A DNA stretch of 37,030 nt from Methylococcales bacterium (lineage in GTDB: Bacteria; Pseudomonadota; Gammaproteobacteria; Methylococcales; Methylomonadaceae), in assembly GCA_030654015.1 (NCBI GenBank), contig JAURYI010000009.1, forward strand, positions 1 through 37,030, given 5' to 3'. The translations under genes were made by a program, and so were the position numbers. Numbering within the stretch: the first letter of the stretch is position 1; each line of letters starts with the position of its first letter. This document shows, piece by piece, positions 16,992 to 25,107 of this stretch. The notes below the pieces were generated by a model. It did not search any database and was not told where the DNA came from. It worked only from the letters and a program-made list of their open reading frames with translations.

Positions 16992-19175
16992 TTAGAACAG
17001 TTTTTTAAATAATTTGCCCAATTTCGGGGCGAGTTTTTTCACTTTTTCCTGATCTTCAGGTTTCAGATTATCCAAGGCTTGCTGAATTTTGGCTTTGTTT
17101 TCGTCAGTTTGCAGATTTTCCAGCACTTGTTCCACCTTGGCTTTGGTTTTATCGGTGATTAATGCCGCCACATCGAGCGTGTAAGTCGGTTTGCTGAACG
17201 TGCCGCCAACCGCAATTATCATCGGCGTTTCATGAAATTGTTCAGCTTCGGTGGCGGTAGCTTTGTCTTTCAACAGATTAGCGGTGAGTTTATAGTCCAG
17301 TTGTTCCGTGACCAGATGCGCGGTACCGATACCCGTCACACGCACTTTGGCGGTTCGGGCAACAAAATCCTGATTGCTGATTAAGCCATTATTGATTGCC
17401 GACGTACCGCTGATTTCCACAAACGGCGTTTGTTCGTTAGCACTGTCTACTGCTACATCCGCACCTTTCAGCATGGCTTTGGCTTTATCGAGCATTTTTT
17501 GCAGGCTGAAGCCGATAATCGCGCCGTCTTTGCAGACAAAACGAAACGCGCCGTTCAACGAAGATTTTAATTCCGCCGTTGTATTGCCGCGCCCGTTGAG
17601 TTGCGCGCTTGCATCCAGCATACCGCGCAACACTGCCTTGTTTTTAAAATCAATCAGCAACGGCTCAACCTGAACGCGGCTAAGTTTTTCATCAATCGCC
17701 AATACTTTTTGGGCGTTACGCACATCCATCGTCAGATTGCCTGTGTATTCGCCCTGATAAAATTGCTTGATGGTTTGCGCAGTGTTGACCACGCCATCTT
17801 TAGCACTGAGATGGAAATGCACATCTTGAACATTCAAATCATTAATTTTGAGTGTCGCTATCGCTAAATCACCATTGGCATTGAGTTTTCTCAACACTTC
17901 AACAGGAATTGCCGCCGCCCCTGCGGTGAGCGCAATCGTCGGGCTGGTGATGGGCTTTTTACTTTTGTCCGCAGGCGGCAAATAGTTATCCACATTCAGG
18001 CTATCAACCGCTAAATTAAACGCGATGTTAGGTGCGGCAAAATTTTTAATGCTGGTTGAACCGCTGATAGTTGAACCATCCAGCTTGAGAGCCAGATTTT
18101 GTAAATCCAAACTATCTTTTGTTGCGCTGACATTAACACTGATTGCCAGTTTATTCAGCGCGGTCGGATCACGCATTACAGGGGCAGCAAACGCAAAATC
18201 TTTCATCAATTTGGCAAGATTAAATTCCGCGACTCTAAGCGTGCCTTGAAAGACAGGATTGTCTTGCAAATGCTCAGTTGAACCATCCGCATCCAGCGTT
18301 AAATCACCTGCTTTCAGTTGCAAGCCTGTGACTTTAAATGTTTGTTGCGGCAGTGACAGGCTGCTATCGGCAATGGTGAGTGAGCTGGTTAATGATTTAT
18401 TGGGGATGCTGTCGCCTGCGGTGACGACTTGTAAATTGCTATGATTCAACGCGAGAGTATCGAGTTGGTCATTGACTGTCAGTAGCGTATTCAGCTTGAT
18501 GGTCTGCGTGGTTTTAGCATCCATGTTATCCACAACAAACGCCAAATCAACGGTAACAGGCTGATTAAAGATGACTTTATCAGTCTTTAAATTCAGGTCT
18601 TTAAACACCAACTGCTTGCCCGTTTGCTGGTTTTGCCAGTTGATTTGCGCATGATCCAGCGTGACCGCACCGATGGCAAAAGTGCTTAATGCGGCGGTCG
18701 GTAAGGCTTGCGCGACGGGTGGCGCAGTATTGTTGCTGGTAACGGGTGGTGTATGCCGTGCGGTTAAATCATCCCAGTTATGTACACCTTGCTGATTTTT
18801 GCTCAGATTCAGCGTCAGACCTGTCAACACAATACCGCTGACTTCAATTTTTTTTGCTAACAACGGCATTAATTCAACGTTGATATGGCTAGCTTCCAAA
18901 CTGGCAAGCGGTTGATTATCAAAGCCTGCGGTATTGCTGAGCGTCATTTTGCCAGTGGTCAAACCCAGTGCGGGAAAAAAGGCAAGTTTGACATCACCAT
19001 CAATGACTAAATCACGCCCTATTTTATCTTTAACAACGGCAATCATTGCAGGTTTAAAGCTGTTCGGATTAATGAAAAAAACCGCCGCACTTACTGCAAT
19101 AATCAGCAATAAAACTAAACCAGCGACAATTGACAGTATGATTTTTAAAGGATTTCTCACGCGATGCCCTGCCAT
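16992..19175 (-). CDS. AsmA family protein
   Basis: 727 residues. One membrane anchor at about residues 10-33 (ILSIVAGLVLLLIIAVSAAVFFI) follows a short basic N-terminus. The rest is a long periplasmic beta-rich body with the AsmA pattern: SFKPAMIAVVKDKIGRDLVIDGDVKLAFFPALGL near the start, and the C-terminal block GAFRFVCKDGAIIGFSLQKML...YTLDVAAL. AsmA-like proteins are bridge-type lipid transfer proteins between the two membranes and affect outer-membrane lipid balance. The gene heads the leftward asmA-mutY-yggX group. Confidence 0.93.
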   Translation of the reverse strand: MAGHRVRNPLKIILSIVAGLVLLLIIAVSAAVFFINPNSFKPAMIAVVKDKIGRDLVIDGDVKLAFFPALGLTTGKMTLSNTAGFDNQPLASLEASHINVELMPLLAKKIEVSGIVLTGLTLNLSKNQQGVHNWDDLTARHTPPVTSNNTAPPVAQALPTAALSTFAIGAVTLDHAQINWQNQQTGKQLVFKDLNLKTDKVIFNQPVTVDLAFVVDNMDAKTTQTIKLNTLLTVNDQLDTLALNHSNLQVVTAGDSIPNKSLTSSLTIADSSLSLPQQTFKVTGLQLKAGDLTLDADGSTEHLQDNPVFQGTLRVAEFNLAKLMKDFAFAAPVMRDPTALNKLAISVNVSATKDSLDLQNLALKLDGSTISGSTSIKNFAAPNIAFNLAVDSLNVDNYLPPADKSKKPITSPTIALTAGAAAIPVEVLRKLNANGDLAIATLKINDLNVQDVHFHLSAKDGVVNTAQTIKQFYQGEYTGNLTMDVRNAQKVLAIDEKLSRVQVEPLLIDFKNKAVLRGMLDASAQLNGRGNTTAELKSSLNGAFRFVCKDGAIIGFSLQKMLDKAKAMLKGADVAVDSANEQTPFVEISGTSAINNGLISNQDFVARTAKVRVTGIGTAHLVTEQLDYKLTANLLKDKATATEAEQFHETPMIIAVGGTFSKPTYTLDVAALITDKTKAKVEQVLENLQTDENKAKIQQALDNLKPEDQEKVKKLAPKLGKLFKKLF

Positions 19176-19274
19176 TAAAAGCTACAATAATGATTTATTA
19201 TCGAATATGATGCCATACTCTAGCCAGTTCAACTGGTCTGGCACAACACAATAATAATACGATGAGGTGAAGGT

Positions 19275-19562
19275 ATGTTGTTTTTAGCGAAAGCGTTCGC
19301 GATTGGGGTTTTGGTTTGGTTTTATACAACCGCTAGAGAAAAAGGCGAGCCACCAATCAATTGGGCAATTACGGGGTTAATCGGTTATGTCATCGTGTGG
19401 ATAGCGGTTAGATATACGCTTATTCAGGCATTATGGGGTATGGTATCTAAAAATCCTACCGCAGCTATGATTGTGATGCAAATACCCGCACTGTGCGCGA
19501 TTGCAGGCGCGGCATTAATACGCAAAAAACTCATCAGCAATGCGGCTGAAAAAAACGATTAA
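19275..19562 (+). CDS. Small inner-membrane protein of unknown function
   Basis: 95 residues with three likely membrane segments (about 1-18, 29-52, 63-83) and a basic, polar C-terminus (RKKLISNAAEKND). AAGG lies just before the ATG. I recognise no family. It is divergent from asmA, with 99 bases between the starts, and convergent with the peroxiredoxin gene. Confidence 0.7.
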   Translation: MLFLAKAFAIGVLVWFYTTAREKGEPPINWAITGLIGYVIVWIAVRYTLIQALWGMVSKNPTAAMIVMQIPALCAIAGAALIRKKLISNAAEKND

Positions 19563-19566
19563 TCAT

Positions 19567-19605
19567 AAAAAAAGCGATGCACACCATGCCAGCGTGTGCA
19601 TCGCT
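19567..19605 (-). terminator. Intrinsic terminator of the peroxiredoxin gene
   Basis: A 12-base stem, AGCGATGCACAC (19573-19584) with GTGTGCATCGCT (19594-19605), and a 9-base loop. On the minus strand the stem is followed by seven T (A-run 19567-19573), the ideal arrangement to end the leftward peroxiredoxin transcript. Confidence 0.85.
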
Positions 19606-19622
19606 CTACTACGCTGTTTTAA

Positions 19623-20225
19623 TTACAAATTATCAGCGTTTTTATCCAGATATTCCGCAACACCCGCTGGGCTTGCATCCATACCTGCATCACCTTTTTT
19701 CCAACCAGCTGGGCAAACTTCGCCATGTGCTTCGTGGAATTGTAAGGCATCAACCATACGCAATAATTCATCCATATCACGACCTAATGGCAGATCGTTG
19801 ACGACTTGGTGACGGACAACACCGTTTTTATCAATCAGGAACGTACCACGGAAAGCCACACCGATTGCGTGTTCAACGTCATAATCTTTGCAGATTGAGT
19901 GCGCAATATCGGCCGCCATAGTGTAACGAACAGCACCGATACCGCCTTGGTTGATCGGGGTGTTGCGCCATGCGTTGTGGGTAAAATGTGAGTCAATAGA
20001 CACGGCAATCACTTCAACGCCACGGCTTTTGAATTCATCCATACGATGATCTAACGCGATTAACTCGCTAGGACAAACAAACGTAAAATCCAGTGGATAG
20101 AAAAATACCACGGCATATTTGCCGTTAGTGGCTTCAGAAAAGCTGAATGAATCAACTATCTGACCGTCGCCCAATACGGCTGGAACTGTAAAATCAGGTG
20201 CTTGTTTACCGACTAAAACGCTCAT
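19623..20225 (-). CDS. Typical 2-Cys peroxiredoxin (AhpC/Prx1 type)
   Basis: 200 residues from the ATG at 20225 (GGAG 8 bases before; an in-frame ATG 30 bases upstream lacks this). The peroxidatic Cys51 is in DFTFVCPSE and the resolving Cys171 in GEVCPAGW, with Thr48 and Arg126 (FRGTFLID) around the active site. It reduces hydrogen peroxide and organic peroxides in the cytoplasm, and the resolving Cys forms a disulfide with the partner subunit. The gene is divergent from a sigma-54 activator, and a possible sigma-54 promoter points at it. A strong terminator follows. Confidence 0.94.
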   Translation of the reverse strand: MSVLVGKQAPDFTVPAVLGDGQIVDSFSFSEATNGKYAVVFFYPLDFTFVCPSELIALDHRMDEFKSRGVEVIAVSIDSHFTHNAWRNTPINQGGIGAVRYTMAADIAHSICKDYDVEHAIGVAFRGTFLIDKNGVVRHQVVNDLPLGRDMDELLRMVDALQFHEAHGEVCPAGWKKGDAGMDASPAGVAEYLDKNADNL

Positions 20226-20277
20226 TGATTGTCTCCAAAAATAGTTAAAAAACAAATAGTTACATTCTTATTGCTCG

Positions 20278-20292
20278 CCACTGTCACAGTGG
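20278..20292. promoter_or_regulatory. Perfect palindrome CCACTG-TCA-CAGTGG in the divergent region
   Basis: A 6-3-6 inverted repeat midway between the peroxiredoxin and sigma-54 activator genes. Its shape fits a dimeric regulator site. The regulator is unknown. Confidence 0.35.
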
Positions 20293-20344
20293 AATAAGTT
20301 CATTCTACACTAGAACAGTAGGTAATAGGGTAGTTATTTTTAAC

Positions 20345-20360
20345 GCACAGCCTGTGCCAA
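20345..20360 (-). promoter_or_regulatory. Possible sigma-54 promoter for the peroxiredoxin gene
   Basis: On the minus strand TTGGCACAGGCTGTGC has GG and GC exactly ten bases apart, as in the -24/-12 consensus TGGCAC-N5-TTGC (here GTGC). It points to the peroxiredoxin gene about 120 bases away. The sigma-54 activator gene next door starts 47 bases from it in the other direction. This is a sequence match only. Confidence 0.4.
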
Positions 20361-20406
20361 TAAAAGCACTATAAATCATCGCTTAAACGATTAATGCTAT
20401 ATTCGC

Positions 20407-21774
20407 ATGTTGTCTCAATCTGCCTCAAAAACTGCCTACATGAAACAAAGCAACGAGTTTATCCAACCCCTTTCACACTGGCTGACACAGTTCGATAACC
20501 ACGCATTTTTGATCAAAATGTTCGATCTGTGCAGTGCCGCTAATTTTTATATTGTCGATAAAAATCAACACGTTATTTACTGGAGCTATGACATGGAAAC
20601 CCTGACTGGTTTACCCGCTGATACCGTTATCGAAGCCCCCTGTTTGCCCGTTTACCGTATCACCTCCACCTGTCCAGCCAAAGAGCAAATCCAGCTGCCC
20701 AGCACTAAAACTTACTTTCACAAAATAATTCAAATTTTACACGACCAAGACGGCATTTTTGCAGGCGGCTTAGGATTGCTAATGCCCTGTACCGATTCAG
20801 CCGAACCATTAGCCGCAACGTCCAAACTGGAACGCGGCAGTCAAAATTTTCACGGCATACTCAGCCGTTCGCCCGCCATGCAGGATGTGTTTCATCTCAT
20901 TGCCAATGCCGCTGAAACCGCCGTTACCGTGCTGGTCAGAGGCGAAAGCGGCACGGGTAAGGAATTGGTCGCCAAGGCCATTCATGACCTCAGCGTACGC
21001 AAAAATGCCCCCTTTTTAGCCATCAACTGTGCGGCGTTATCCAGCAATTTACTGGAAAGTGAATTATTCGGTCATGTACGCGGCGCATTTACAGGCGCGA
21101 TAAAAGATCACAGCGGACTTTTTCAACGAGCGCATGGCGGTACATTATTTTTGGACGAAGTCGCTGAACTGCCGCTCGAACTGCAAGCAAAATTACTGCG
21201 CGTTATTCAGGAAAGAAATTATATCCCTGTGGGCGGAGATTGCTCTGTAAGCGTCGATGTGCGAATTATAGCAGCTACCCATAGGTCTCTGCGAGAAGAG
21301 GTCAGGAACGGGCGTTTTCGTGAGGATTTGATGTATAGATTGCGGGTTGTCCCCATCTTTTTGCCACCGCTGAGAGAACGCCGTGAAGATATTGGTTTAT
21401 TAATCTGGCATTTCATACAACTGCACAATACGGCTAATTTCAGAAAAATTGAAAAAATAGAGCCTTCCGCCATGCGCACCTTACTCGACTACTCGTGGCT
21501 GGGAAATGTGCGCGAATTACAAAATGTCGTCGAATATGCGTTTGCCGTAGGGCGTGGCACAACACTCCGTCTTTCGGAACTCCCTCCCGAATTCAGAGAT
21601 TCACGGCGCATTGAACAACCTGCTAAACACACGCTATTGCTGTCAGACGAACAAGAAGCCGCCGCTATACGTCAGGCACTTGAACAAAGCAACGGCAAAG
21701 TCAGCCTTGCCGCACAATTAGCGGGCATGAGTCGAGCCACTTTTTGGCGTAAACGTAAACAGCATTCACTGTAA
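20407..21774 (+). CDS. Sigma-54-dependent activator with PAS-like sensor
   Basis: 455 residues. The N-terminal part (about 20-130) looks like a PAS domain (FYIVDKNQHVIYWSYDMETLTGL) with Cys79 and Cys89 in an APCLPVYRITSTCP stretch. The AAA+ domain has Walker A GESGTGKE (179-186), the sigma-54-contacting loop GAFTGA (226-231) and Walker B GGTLFLDE (244-251). A Fis-type helix-turn-helix closes the protein (VSLAAQLAGMSRATFWRKRK). It would activate RNA polymerase-sigma-54 in response to a small-molecule or redox signal. It lacks a receiver domain, so it is not a classical NtrC. It occupies the place beside oriC where dnaA usually lies. It is divergent from the peroxiredoxin gene and could regulate it. 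Confidence 0.92.
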   Translation: MLSQSASKTAYMKQSNEFIQPLSHWLTQFDNHAFLIKMFDLCSAANFYIVDKNQHVIYWSYDMETLTGLPADTVIEAPCLPVYRITSTCPAKEQIQLPSTKTYFHKIIQILHDQDGIFAGGLGLLMPCTDSAEPLAATSKLERGSQNFHGILSRSPAMQDVFHLIANAAETAVTVLVRGESGTGKELVAKAIHDLSVRKNAPFLAINCAALSSNLLESELFGHVRGAFTGAIKDHSGLFQRAHGGTLFLDEVAELPLELQAKLLRVIQERNYIPVGGDCSVSVDVRIIAATHRSLREEVRNGRFREDLMYRLRVVPIFLPPLRERREDIGLLIWHFIQLHNTANFRKIEKIEPSAMRTLLDYSWLGNVRELQNVVEYAFAVGRGTTLRLSELPPEFRDSRRIEQPAKHTLLLSDEQEAAAIRQALEQSNGKVSLAAQLAGMSRATFWRKRKQHSL

Positions 21775-21819
21775 CATTTTAGCCACATAAACCTTGACAA
21801 ACTATGTTACATTTTTGGC

Positions 21820-21842
21820 AACTGACTAAAAAATAGTCAGTT
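21820..21842. terminator. Hairpin after the sigma-54 activator gene
   Basis: AACTGACTA (21820-21828), AAAAA, TAGTCAGTT (21834-21842), a perfect 9-base stem. It lies 45 bases after the stop and marks the left edge of the origin region. There is no T-run, so termination would be inefficient. Confidence 0.4.
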
Positions 21843-21884
21843 ACCAACTTTTATGCCCAATGATGTTGTCTATGTACCGTGTTG

Positions 21885-22140
21885 TTATTCACAAAAACCG
21901 TTGTGGATAACTTTGTGTATAAAAGCCGATTTCCTGTGGATAACTCTGTGGATAATCTGTGTATAACTTTTCATCCCAAACTTATCCACAAGTTATCCAC
22001 AGAGTATGGCACTTTATCCACAGGGTTATCCACAGGAAAAACACATAATAAGAAATTGATTTTTAAAGTAAACTACTAAGTTATCCACAAAAAAACCTCT
22101 CCCTAATAGTAATAAGATAAAGATAAAAGAAATATATATT
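21885..22140. other. oriC: Chromosomal replication origin (oriC) with DnaA-box array
   Basis: Eight perfect 9-base DnaA boxes. Three read TGTGGATAA (21902-21910, 21935-21943, 21947-21955). Five read TTATCCACA (21982-21990, 21993-22001, 22014-22022, 22026-22034, 22081-22089). Single-mismatch boxes lie at 21885-21893, 21914-21922 and 21958-21966. The left group points one way and the right group the other. After the last box comes CCTCTCCC and then a very AT-rich stretch (22104-22140) up to dnaN, the natural unwinding element. The position before dnaN and the divergent gene orientation on either side support a functional bidirectional origin. This 366-base stretch (21775-22140) holds no gene. 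Confidence 0.93.
22104..22115 (+). other. DnaA-trio-like repeats TAA-TAG-TAA-TAA
   Basis: Four consecutive TAR triplets directly follow the last DnaA box and a short C-rich spacer. This resembles the basal unwinding system described for bacterial origins (box, GC-rich spacer, DnaA-trios). Orientation relative to the box should be checked against known examples. Confidence 0.5.
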
Positions 22141-23241
22141 ATGAAATTTATAATCAATCGAGAACAACTTTTAACCCCGTTACAACAAATCGTCAGCGTT
22201 ATAGAAAAACGCCAAACCATGCCGATACTTGCCAACGTGTTAATTGAAATCCAAGACGACCAACTTACACTCACAGGCACAGACTTAGAAATTCAAATTA
22301 TCGCCCGACTCAACATCGACTCCGCAACCGCAGGATCAATTACCGTCCCCGCCAGAAAATTTTTAGACATCTGTCGATTATTACCCAGCGGTGCAGAAAT
22401 AAAATTTGAACAACACGACGACAAAGTAAAAATAGCCTCCAGCCGCAGCCGTTTTTCGCTAAGCTGTCTGCCCGCCGATAATTATCCAGAATTTTCTGAA
22501 ACCGAATTAGAAAATCAATTTTTTATCAAAGCAGGTCAATTTAAAAAAGCATTAGATAAAACCTTGTTTTGTATGGCAAATCAAGATGTTAGGTATTATT
22601 TAAACGGCTTATTGCTGCATATTTCTAACAGCCGTTTAGAATTAGTTGCCTCAGATGGACACCGATTATCCATTTATGAAGACCAATTAGAACAAGCCAC
22701 AGGCTTTGAAGCACGCATTATTTTACCCAGAAAAGGCGTTTTAGAGCTAAATCGCCTGCTTGATGACCCCGAAATCGAATTAAAAGTTGAATTTTCCAGC
22801 AATAATATTCGTATTTCCATCAAAAATCTGGTTTTTTCAGCCAAATTAGTCGATTCAAAATACCCCGATTTTGGCAAAGTATTCCAACAAGACTTCTTTA
22901 ATAAGATTCAAATTGACAAACAACTGCTTAAAAACGCATTAACCCGCGTAGCTATCTTATCCAATGAGAAATTCAAAGGCGTAACCTTTGACATGACTGC
23001 CGATAGCCTGCGCATCAGCACGCACAACCCAGAACACGACGAAGCAGAAGAAGAATTAGCCATTGAATACACAGGCGATCCCTTATCCATCGCTTTCAAT
23101 GCCCAATACCTACTCGATGCAGTTTCAAATTTAGATTCTGAATACGCCGTACTCACTATCGCCAGCAACGCCAGCAGTTGCTTTATCGACGAACCCGACG
23201 GCTGTGCCTATAAATTCATCGTTATGCCCATGCGCTTATAA
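22141..23241 (+). CDS. dnaN: DNA polymerase III beta sliding clamp
   Basis: 366 residues, the standard length, covering three similar clamp domains. The N-terminus MKFIINREQLLTPLQQIVSVIEKRQTMPILAN and the C-terminus YKFIVMPMRL are diagnostic. The clamp encircles DNA and holds the replicative polymerase and many repair factors. The start is only one base after the AT-rich origin element, so its promoter must lie within or before oriC. DnaA binding is therefore likely to influence dnaN transcription. In most relatives dnaA precedes and recF follows; neither does here. Confidence 0.98.
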   Translation: MKFIINREQLLTPLQQIVSVIEKRQTMPILANVLIEIQDDQLTLTGTDLEIQIIARLNIDSATAGSITVPARKFLDICRLLPSGAEIKFEQHDDKVKIASSRSRFSLSCLPADNYPEFSETELENQFFIKAGQFKKALDKTLFCMANQDVRYYLNGLLLHISNSRLELVASDGHRLSIYEDQLEQATGFEARIILPRKGVLELNRLLDDPEIELKVEFSSNNIRISIKNLVFSAKLVDSKYPDFGKVFQQDFFNKIQIDKQLLKNALTRVAILSNEKFKGVTFDMTADSLRISTHNPEHDEAEEELAIEYTGDPLSIAFNAQYLLDAVSNLDSEYAVLTIASNASSCFIDEPDGCAYKFIVMPMRL

Positions 23242-23271
23242 TCAATGTAGCTAAAAAGTGAAACACCGCAC

Positions 23272-23295
23272 ACAATGTTCCACGTGGAACATTGT
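23272..23295. promoter_or_regulatory. parS: parS site 1 (ParB binding)
   Basis: Contains the perfect consensus TGTTCCACGTGGAACA at 23276-23291, and the palindrome extends to 24 bases. It lies 30 bases after dnaN. ParB loads here to organise and segregate the origin. Confidence 0.93.
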
Positions 23296-23297
23296 TG

Positions 23298-23306
23298 TGT
23301 GGATAA
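23298..23306 (-). promoter_or_regulatory. Extra DnaA box beside parS site 1
   Basis: Perfect TGTGGATAA, 6 bases after the parS core. It is separate from the main oriC array and could modulate origin firing or be incidental. Confidence 0.6.
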
Positions 23307-23378
23307 CTAAGACATCTCAACTAAAAACAACTGTCATTATCCGTTTTACTCCTTATATATATAGGCGACGAAAAAACC

Positions 23379-23984
23379 ATGACTAAAATCACCCGACTAT
23401 CACAACTGGATTTAAACAGGACTTATACCTACGCTGATTATTTAACATGGCGATTGAATAAAACGGTGGAGCTTATCAAGGGCAAAATTATGTTGATGTC
23501 GCCTGCACCTAATCTAAAACATCAAAGCATTTCAGGGCAACTGCACGGTTTATGTTTCAATTATTTTAGACGCAAGACCTGCCGACTATTTGCCGCCCCG
23601 TTTGATGTACGTTTAATCGACGTAACAAAATCAGCAAAGGCTAATAAAGATATTTTCACCGTTGTTCAGCCAGACTTATGTGTTATCTGTGATCCTAAAA
23701 AATTGGATAGCAAAGGATGTTTAGGCGCACCTGATTGGATAATTGAAATATTATCCAAAGGCAACTCAAAAAAAGAAATGCAAACTAAGTACGCACTTTA
23801 TGCAGAAAGCGGCGTAAAAGAATATTGGATTATTTATCCATACGAAGAAGCCGTCCATCAATTTGTGTTAAATGAAGCTGACAATCACTATCAACTCATG
23901 GCTATGTTTTCAGGTGAAGACATTGCCAGTCCTTATTTATTTCCAGATTTGGAGATTGATTTGCGGGAGGTGTTTAGGGATTAA
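23379..23984 (+). CDS. Uma2 family (DUF820) putative restriction-endonuclease-fold protein
   Basis: 201 residues. It matches the Uma2 pattern: VELIKGKIMLMSPAPNLKHQSIS (Glu31, His48), VQPDLCVICD (Asp99), GAPDWIIEILSKGNSKKE (Glu123 and the following Lys), then KYALYAESGVKEYWIIYP. The spacing fits a PD-(D/E)xK nuclease fold. The real function of this family is unproven. Members are abundant in cyanobacteria and filamentous sulfur bacteria and are often found singly in variable spots. Here it lies between dnaN and gyrB, where recF would be expected. Confidence 0.88.
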   Translation: MTKITRLSQLDLNRTYTYADYLTWRLNKTVELIKGKIMLMSPAPNLKHQSISGQLHGLCFNYFRRKTCRLFAAPFDVRLIDVTKSAKANKDIFTVVQPDLCVICDPKKLDSKGCLGAPDWIIEILSKGNSKKEMQTKYALYAESGVKEYWIIYPYEEAVHQFVLNEADNHYQLMAMFSGEDIASPYLFPDLEIDLREVFRD

Positions 23985-24073
23985 TACGCAGCTATGAGCT
24001 ACGTCCGTGGGAATAGATTTCTACCGTCTCAACGGTGCATGGATGATATTGAGTTAACAATGGCATTCCTAGA

Positions 24074-24203
24074 CCAGAGATACTGTGAAAATATTCAAAA
24101 ACCATCAAAATGTTATTCTTTAACTTATTGATTTATATATAATACGGTAGTCAAAATTCATGATTTTTGACTACAAAATCGAATACTTTCACAGTCTCCA
24201 GAG
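24074..24203. mobile_element. MITE-like element with target-site duplication
   Basis: Terminal inverted repeats 24080-24096 (ATACTGTGAAAATATTC) and 24181-24197 match at 15 of 17 positions. The element of 118 bases is flanked by direct repeats CCAGAG (24074-24079 and 24198-24203). Inside is a perfect hairpin, GTAGTCAAAA 24147-24156 with TTTTGACTAC 24165-24174. It has no coding capacity. These are the hallmarks of a miniature transposable element moved by a transposase encoded elsewhere. Confidence 0.6.
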
Positions 24204-24239
24204 CGTAGGAACAATATAATTTAAAATGGTTATTGCAAT

Positions 24240-24734
24240 ATGAAACATAAGATTAAATCAAGTGCGCTATTTTCTCGCTGTAAGCCATCACCACAACACC
24301 GATATATACTTGAACGAACTTGGGATAAAAGCAAAGATGTATATTTAGTTATTTGTTTAAATCCTTCACATTCTAATTCAATAAGAACAGATCAAACGGT
24401 AGATTTTCTAATTGGCGTAGTTGATGAACTTGGAGGTGGTTCTTTACTTGTTGCAAATTTATTTTCAAAAATAGCAGGAAATTTTGGAGTTTTAAAATCA
24501 TGTTCTAATCCAAATAATCCGATAAATGACCGTGCAATAAAAAAACTTGAGCAAAAAGCAAATACGATAATAGTAGCTTGGGGAAAGGATGGAAAATATC
24601 AGGGACGTGACAATGTAGTAGTTGGATTTCTTAATCAACCACTTTATTGCTTTGGAAAAAATAAAGATGGTAGCCCAACTCACCCAAAATTACTGCAACT
24701 CAAGCAATTACCCATAAGTTTACAAATATGGTGA
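24240..24734 (+). CDS. DUF1643 domain protein
   Basis: 164 residues, a complete copy of the family. Recognisable blocks are HRYILERTWDKSKDVYLVICLNPS, then DQTVDFLIGVVDELGGGSLLVANLFS, then IVAWGKDG and KDGSPTHPKLLQLK. The function of DUF1643 is unknown. It is frequent in variable and defence-rich regions. The gene begins 37 bases after the MITE-like element and is AT-rich, consistent with an acquired stretch. Confidence 0.85.
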   Translation: MKHKIKSSALFSRCKPSPQHRYILERTWDKSKDVYLVICLNPSHSNSIRTDQTVDFLIGVVDELGGGSLLVANLFSKIAGNFGVLKSCSNPNNPINDRAIKKLEQKANTIIVAWGKDGKYQGRDNVVVGFLNQPLYCFGKNKDGSPTHPKLLQLKQLPISLQIW

Positions 24735-24751
24735 AAACGCGTAATTAGCTC

Positions 24752-24833
24752 GTAGGTTGGAGTGAGGTACGAACCCCAACAAAAACAAGCGACTATGTGT
24801 AAATGTTGGGGTTCGTATCTCACTCCAACCTAC
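24752..24833. repeat. Long inverted repeat (30-base arms)
   Basis: Arms 24752-24781 and 24804-24833 match at 29 of 30 positions around a 22-base centre. The arms begin GTAGGTTGGAGTGAG. As RNA this would be a very stable hairpin. It looks like a dispersed intergenic repeat. Without a T-run it is not a classical terminator. Confidence 0.85.
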
Positions 24834-24906
24834 AAATTTTGCAGAACATAAAAATGAACACACAGCCGTTTTTCAAAAATACTCGAAATAATAAAGGAGT
24901 TTAAAC

Positions 24907-25107
24907 ATGACTGATATTGAAGAACTTGAAGCTCAAGTTAGCGATTTACCTAATGAAAAATTAGCGATATTTCGTGACTGGTTTTATCAATTTGAAGATG
25001 AACTGTGGGACAAAAAAATTGCGGCAGATTTTCGTGCGGGAAAATTAAATCATCTGATTGAAAAAGCGCGTCTTGAATTGTCTCAAGGCAAGGCGCGTGA
25101 GATTTGA
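24907..25107 (+). CDS. Putative antitoxin of a RelE-type pair
   Basis: 66 residues, mostly helical and acidic: MTDIEELEAQVSDLPNEKLA, FRDWFYQFEDELWDKKIAADFRAGKL, then a basic, helical C-terminus. It resembles the small antitoxins (FRDWFxxFxxxxWDxQIExD) that precede RelE-like toxins. AAAGGAG lies before the ATG. Its stop overlaps the next start by three bases (TTGA). It should bind and neutralise the toxin and repress the operon. Confidence 0.8.
   Translation: MTDIEELEAQVSDLPNEKLAIFRDWFYQFEDELWDKKIAADFRAGKLNHLIEKARLELSQGKAREI

Noticed and set aside
20407-21774. Degenerate dnaA beside oriC, because of an AAA+ domain
   Set aside because: GAFTGA loop, sigma-54 activator layout and Fis-type DNA-binding end are clear; the DnaA C-terminal signature is absent.
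24752-24833. Insertion-sequence ends
   Set aside because: The 22-base centre cannot encode a transposase and no target duplication is visible.
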